Source: Mesorhizobium shangrilense (GTDB taxonomy: Bacteria > Pseudomonadota > Alphaproteobacteria > Rhizobiales > Rhizobiaceae). Taken from it: a DNA stretch of 64,000 bases. A program made the position numbers and the translations under genes. Location of the stretch: the NCBI RefSeq assembly GCF_040537815.1, contig NZ_JBEWSZ010000001.1:4898001-4962000 (forward strand), given 5' to 3'. The notes beneath the pieces are model-generated. The model had not been told where the DNA came from. It ran no database searches and saw only the letters and a list, made by a program, of their open reading frames with translations. Numbering within the stretch: position 1 is the stretch's first letter; each line of letters starts with the position of its first letter. This document shows, piece after piece, positions 60,642-64,000 of this stretch.

Positions 60642-62279
60642 ATGCAGCCTGCTTCCCAGAATCTGGCCGTGCTCAGGAAGCCGTCGGCGATTGCCGGCTG
60701 GTTTTCCAAGGCTGGTCTTTCTGCCTCTCCGGCCTCGCAGACGATGCTTCTGGTGGGTGCATTCCTGATCCTGCGGATCGGACTTGCCGCGGTCATCCCG
60801 CTGTCGATCGACGAGGCCTATGCGGTGGTGGTGTCGCGCAGCCACTCGCTCTCCTATTTCGATCATCCTCCGCTCGGCTTCGCGCTTGGCCGCCTGATGG
60901 CGGATATCACCGGATGCGAATGCCGGCTGTTCGTGCGGCTGCCCTATGTGGTGCTCGGCTCCCTGTCGGCGCTGCTGCTCTACGACCTGACCCGCCAGGC
61001 CTATGGCACTGTCGCCGCATTCTGGGCGGTGGCCTGGTACACGGTTGCGCCCTTCTTCCTCATTTCCGCCGGCCATTTCGTGGTGCCGGATGGCCCTCTC
61101 AATTTCTTTCTGCTGGCGAGCGCCTGGGCCGTCGCGCCCATGCTGCTTGGCAAGGCGCCTCGCCATGCGCTGCTGCGATGGACCGTCGCGGGTGTAGCGC
61201 TCGGTCTTGCGCTGATGTCGAAGTACCAGGCGGGGCTCTTCTGCGTTTCCGCCCTGCTCATCCTTTTGTCGACGAAGCCCGGCCGGGCTGAACTTGCGAC
61301 GCCCGGCCCCTGGGTCGCCGGCGCCATCGCTCTCCTTGGCCTGTTGCCGGTCGTGCTGTGGAACATGGATCATGGATGGGTATCCCTGGCGTTCCAGTCC
61401 GGCAGGGGTCTGGCCACCGAAGGCCACCTCCTGCACCCGGGAAACCTGGCGATTACACTGCTTGGCCAGGCCGCCTATGTCTGGCCGGCGACGTGGCCCA
61501 TTGCGATCTGGTGCATGTGGTCGGCCGCCAGAAAAGATGCATCGGTTGCCGATCGCTTCTTCACCCTGATCGCGGTGCTTCCGGTGGCGTTCTTCGCCCT
61601 GGCCGCGCTGTTCAGCGCGCACTCCTTGCCGCACTGGTCGATGAGCGGGTTCCTGTTTGCCTTTCCGCTCGTGGGCCAATGGTGCGGCCGGCTGGCGCAA
61701 CGCAGGCCCGGGTTGCTGCGGGCGTCGTTCACCACCGCGGCAATCGTCGTTCCGCTTCTGGCCGTGGGATTTGCGGTGCAGACCACGACGGGCGCCTTCA
61801 CCCGGCCTTTCCATGAACGGGCAACGAAGTTCGACATCAACTGGCAGCTCGTCGACTGGTCGGCGCTGACCAATGACGCTGAGAGCCGCGATCTCAGCGG
61901 CTCCGACGCCTATGTCGTCGTCGCCGACTGGATGCAGGGGGCACGGATCGCCCATGCGCTCGGACCAGACGTCCCAATCGAGGTACTGCCGGGGGATCCG
62001 CGCCACTTCCAGTTCATGGACGACAAACGCCTTGATGCCCGGAGCACGGGGTTCCTCGTCGGGGCCTTGAATTTCGGCAAGGAGGCCGAGCGGGAAAAGG
62101 AATACCGCGATAGTCTCGGCAGGCTTTTCGTTCCGAACGGTCCTGCCCGGCACATCACCCAGAGCGTCGCGGGCTTTCCGATATTCGAGATCCTGATCCT
62201 GCCGATCAGACGATCCAGCCCCTCACAGCCGACGCTTCAGGGCAGTGCCGCGTCACCTGACAGCAGGCCTTTGCCATGA
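60642..62279 (+). CDS. GT39-like membrane glycosyltransferase
   Basis: A 545-aa polytopic protein (about 11 hydrophobic segments) of the ArnT/PMT superfamily. The first periplasmic loop has SIDEAYAVVVSRSHSLSYFDHPPLG, where the paired acidic residues and HPP are typical of this class. It probably transfers a sugar from a polyprenyl phosphate donor to an envelope acceptor. ATG at 60642 is chosen over an upstream TTG. The stop overlaps the next gene by ATGA. Confidence 0.88.
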   Translation: MQPASQNLAVLRKPSAIAGWFSKAGLSASPASQTMLLVGAFLILRIGLAAVIPLSIDEAYAVVVSRSHSLSYFDHPPLGFALGRLMADITGCECRLFVRLPYVVLGSLSALLLYDLTRQAYGTVAAFWAVAWYTVAPFFLISAGHFVVPDGPLNFFLLASAWAVAPMLLGKAPRHALLRWTVAGVALGLALMSKYQAGLFCVSALLILLSTKPGRAELATPGPWVAGAIALLGLLPVVLWNMDHGWVSLAFQSGRGLATEGHLLHPGNLAITLLGQAAYVWPATWPIAIWCMWSAARKDASVADRFFTLIAVLPVAFFALAALFSAHSLPHWSMSGFLFAFPLVGQWCGRLAQRRPGLLRASFTTAAIVVPLLAVGFAVQTTTGAFTRPFHERATKFDINWQLVDWSALTNDAESRDLSGSDAYVVVADWMQGARIAHALGPDVPIEVLPGDPRHFQFMDDKRLDARSTGFLVGALNFGKEAEREKEYRDSLGRLFVPNGPARHITQSVAGFPIFEILILPIRRSSPSQPTLQGSAASPDSRPLP

Positions 62280-63448
62280 ACAAGACATCCATCTCCCGGC
62301 CGGCGGGCAGTTCAGCCGATACGCCATCCGAGCCGGAACTTCCGATGGCGGCGAACCAGAACAAGGGTGTCGAGCTGACCGTTGTCGTGCCCACCTTGAA
62401 CGAGCGCGCCAATATCGAATTGCTGGTCGCCCGGCTGCACGAGGCGTTGCGGGGGATCGAATGGGAAGTCGTCTTTGTCGATGACGATTCGAAAGATGGA
62501 ACGATCACGGCAATTCGCGACATTGCCGCCCACGACTTCCGGGTTCGTGGCATCAGGCGCATCGGCCGGCGCGGTCTCGCCGGCGCCTGCCTCGAGGGCG
62601 CGCTGTCGAGTTCAGCTCCCATCGTCGCCATCATGGACGGAGACCTCCAGCATGACGAGAAATGCCTGCCCAGGATGCTCGAGATCATGCGCGGCGGCGA
62701 AACCGATCTGGTTGTCGCCAGCCGGTACGGAAACGCGGGGAGCGCCGGCAGCGGATTGAGCCGGCTGCGTTCGAGCGGCAGCCGGCTGGCGACGCGTCTT
62801 GCGCAATTGCTGCTGAAGACGCCGATCAACGACCCGATGAGCGGGTTCTTCATGCTGCGCCGGGATATCGTCGAAACGGTTGCGCCACGGCTTTCGCAAC
62901 AGGGTTTCAAGATCCTGATGGACATCGCCGCGTCTTCGCCCAAGACCCTGCGCATCCGGGAAATCCCCTATGTGTTCGGTTCCCGCCTGCACGGGCAGAG
63001 CAAACTCGATTCCATGGTCGTGGCCGAATATCTGGGTCTGTTGATTGCCAAGGCGTCGGGCGACCTCATCTCGACACGCTTCCTCGCCTTCGGCCTGGTC
63101 GGCTCGCTTGGCGTTTTGGTTCATCTGTTCGTCCTGCATGCGCTCTTGCCGGACGGCCTGCCCTTCGCCATGGCCCAGACCATCGCCATGTTCACCGCAA
63201 TGGCGTTCAACTACACGCTGAACAATGCCTTCACCTATCGCGACAAGCGCCGGCGTGGCTGGCGCTTCCTGACCGGCTACGTCATGTTCGCGGCGCTGTG
63301 CAGTTTTGGTGTCGTGGCGGGCGTTGGTGTATCGGCGCTGCTCTACACCAGCCCGTCGCGCTGGTGGGTGGCGGGCTTGGCCGCGGCCGCTGTCGGCTCG
63401 GCGTGGAACTACATCACCAATTCCGCCATCACCTGGCGTACGCGTTAG
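62276..63448 (+). CDS. GT2 polyprenyl-phosphate glycosyltransferase fused to GtrA-like domain
   Basis: A 390-aa product. Residues about 30-250 are a dolichyl-phosphate mannose synthase-like GT2 domain (VVVPTLNERANIELLV, VFVDDDSKDGT, AIMDGDLQHDEK). Residues about 265-390 are a GtrA-like four-helix domain (FLAFGLVGSLGVLVHLFV, NYTLNNAFTYRD). It would charge a polyprenyl phosphate with sugar for the GT39 enzyme it overlaps, forming a lipid or protein decoration unit. Confidence 0.92.
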   Translation: MNKTSISRPAGSSADTPSEPELPMAANQNKGVELTVVVPTLNERANIELLVARLHEALRGIEWEVVFVDDDSKDGTITAIRDIAAHDFRVRGIRRIGRRGLAGACLEGALSSSAPIVAIMDGDLQHDEKCLPRMLEIMRGGETDLVVASRYGNAGSAGSGLSRLRSSGSRLATRLAQLLLKTPINDPMSGFFMLRRDIVETVAPRLSQQGFKILMDIAASSPKTLRIREIPYVFGSRLHGQSKLDSMVVAEYLGLLIAKASGDLISTRFLAFGLVGSLGVLVHLFVLHALLPDGLPFAMAQTIAMFTAMAFNYTLNNAFTYRDKRRRGWRFLTGYVMFAALCSFGVVAGVGVSALLYTSPSRWWVAGLAAAAVGSAWNYITNSAITWRTR

Positions 63449-63506
63449 GTTTCCAGCGAGACGCCGAAGGCGGATCAGTCCTCTCGGTGCGTCGCCTGGG
63501 GCTCCC

Positions 63507-63761
63507 TCACGGGGCAGGGTGGATGCGCGAAGCCGCGAATTTGCCGGCCTTCGTTGAATAGGTGACGACCACCCTCTCACCGACCTTGAGTGTTTCGGCT
63601 TCGATGCCTTCCGGAAGCGTGAAGGTCTTGCCGTCCGACAGGGTGATCGAGTCACCCTTCTTGTCGATGCTTGCGATGGTGCCGGTGGCCGTCTTCGCGA
63701 AAGCAGTGGTTGAGGATGCCATTGCCAGCATCATTGTGGCCGCGATGATTGATCTCTTCAT
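63507..63761 (-). CDS. Secreted DUF1344 domain protein
   Basis: An 84-aa product. A signal peptide (ending AFA) precedes a small beta-rich domain, ATGTIASIDKKGDSITLSDG and FTLPEGIEAETLKVGERVVV, typical of DUF1344. The ATG at 63761 gives the signal peptide; 20 further codons upstream are open. Function unknown. Confidence 0.88.
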   Translation of the reverse strand: MKRSIIAATMMLAMASSTTAFAKTATGTIASIDKKGDSITLSDGKTFTLPEGIEAETLKVGERVVVTYSTKAGKFAASRIHPAP

Positions 63762-63907
63762 TTTCGTTTCCCGCGTGGTTTCGTGCCCGGGCGCCTTGAG
63801 CCCCGGCATCATGTCCCTCACCTGGAGGACGATGGGTCGAGCTTAGGCCGCGGAGTTTTCGGCAGGCTGGCCGTGATTTTACAAATGCGTAAATGTGCGG
63901 GGATACA

Positions 63908-64000
63908 TCAAAGATCCCGCAGGTGCTCGGCATCATGCGTGGAAGATGACCTGGCGGACAGGACCGCGACTATAACGGAGGCGGTCACCAGGCAGAGCAC
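63908..64000 (-). CDS. Possible 3' end of a membrane protein (partial)
   Basis: A minus-strand frame open from the window edge to TGA at 63908-63910 reads VLCLVTASVIVAVLSARSSS, a hydrophobic segment followed by a polar tail. It could be the end of a membrane protein but the evidence is thin. The rest of 63762-63907 shows no gene. Confidence 0.2.
   Translation of the reverse strand: MLCLVTASVIVAVLSARSSSTHDAEHLRDL

Overview
The window reads as about 64 kb of chromosome from an alphaproteobacterium of the order Rhizobiales, most like Mesorhizobium or a close Phyllobacteriaceae relative. This is inferred from protein resemblance, high GC, rhizobial intergenic palindromes, and the order ppsR-oriC-hemE-hemJ-rho-mnmE-mnmG-rsmG-parA-parB-holA, which marks the replication-origin region of alphaproteobacteria. 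No rRNA, tRNA, CRISPR array or complete insertion sequence was found.

Left part (1-9.5 kb): a secreted one-Cys MsrA, a small AMKP-repeat protein, a DUF1223 protein, a DUF559 protein, an orphan TadG-like protein and lepA. Directly after lepA lies an AT-rich two-gene island (5.9-8.2 kb). It encodes a reverse transcriptase of the UG/Abi (defence-associated, DRT-like) type and a small protein with PD-(D/E)XK nuclease-like motifs. It is the best candidate for an undescribed system here.

Metabolic part (9.5-29 kb): a Tat-exported peptide-type binding protein and a same-strand catabolic cassette (GlxA-type regulator, DddP-like M24 protein, isochorismatase-like hydrolase, HSL-type esterase). A sulfur block follows: cystathionine gamma-lyase/synthase and beta-synthase, a YdhS-like flavoprotein, an Rrf2 regulator, tauABC and ssuADCB. 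The two sulfonate clusters share a CTCTAC-N7-ATAGA element upstream.

Housekeeping and origin part (29-53 kb): small RlpA, PHA depolymerase, BTLCP protease, HTH regulator, Smr, MltA, Tim44-like protein, FxsA, SecB, DnaQ, CoaE, AroE, Maf and PPDK regulator. The oriC-like region (about 39.94-40.34 kb) comes next, then hemE, hemJ, rho, a DUF255 thioredoxin-like protein, mnmE, a cluster of four ParB (parS-like) sites, mnmG, rsmG, parA, parB and holA.

Right part (53-64 kb): a branched-chain 2-oxoacid dehydrogenase operon (E1 alpha, E1 beta, E2, E3) with a repeat inserted between E2 and E3. A saccharopine-dehydrogenase-like gene divergent from an Lrp regulator follows, then a two-glycosyltransferase unit preceded by a tiny membrane protein, and a secreted DUF1344 protein. 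Four families of palindromic, MITE-like intergenic repeats recur through the window.
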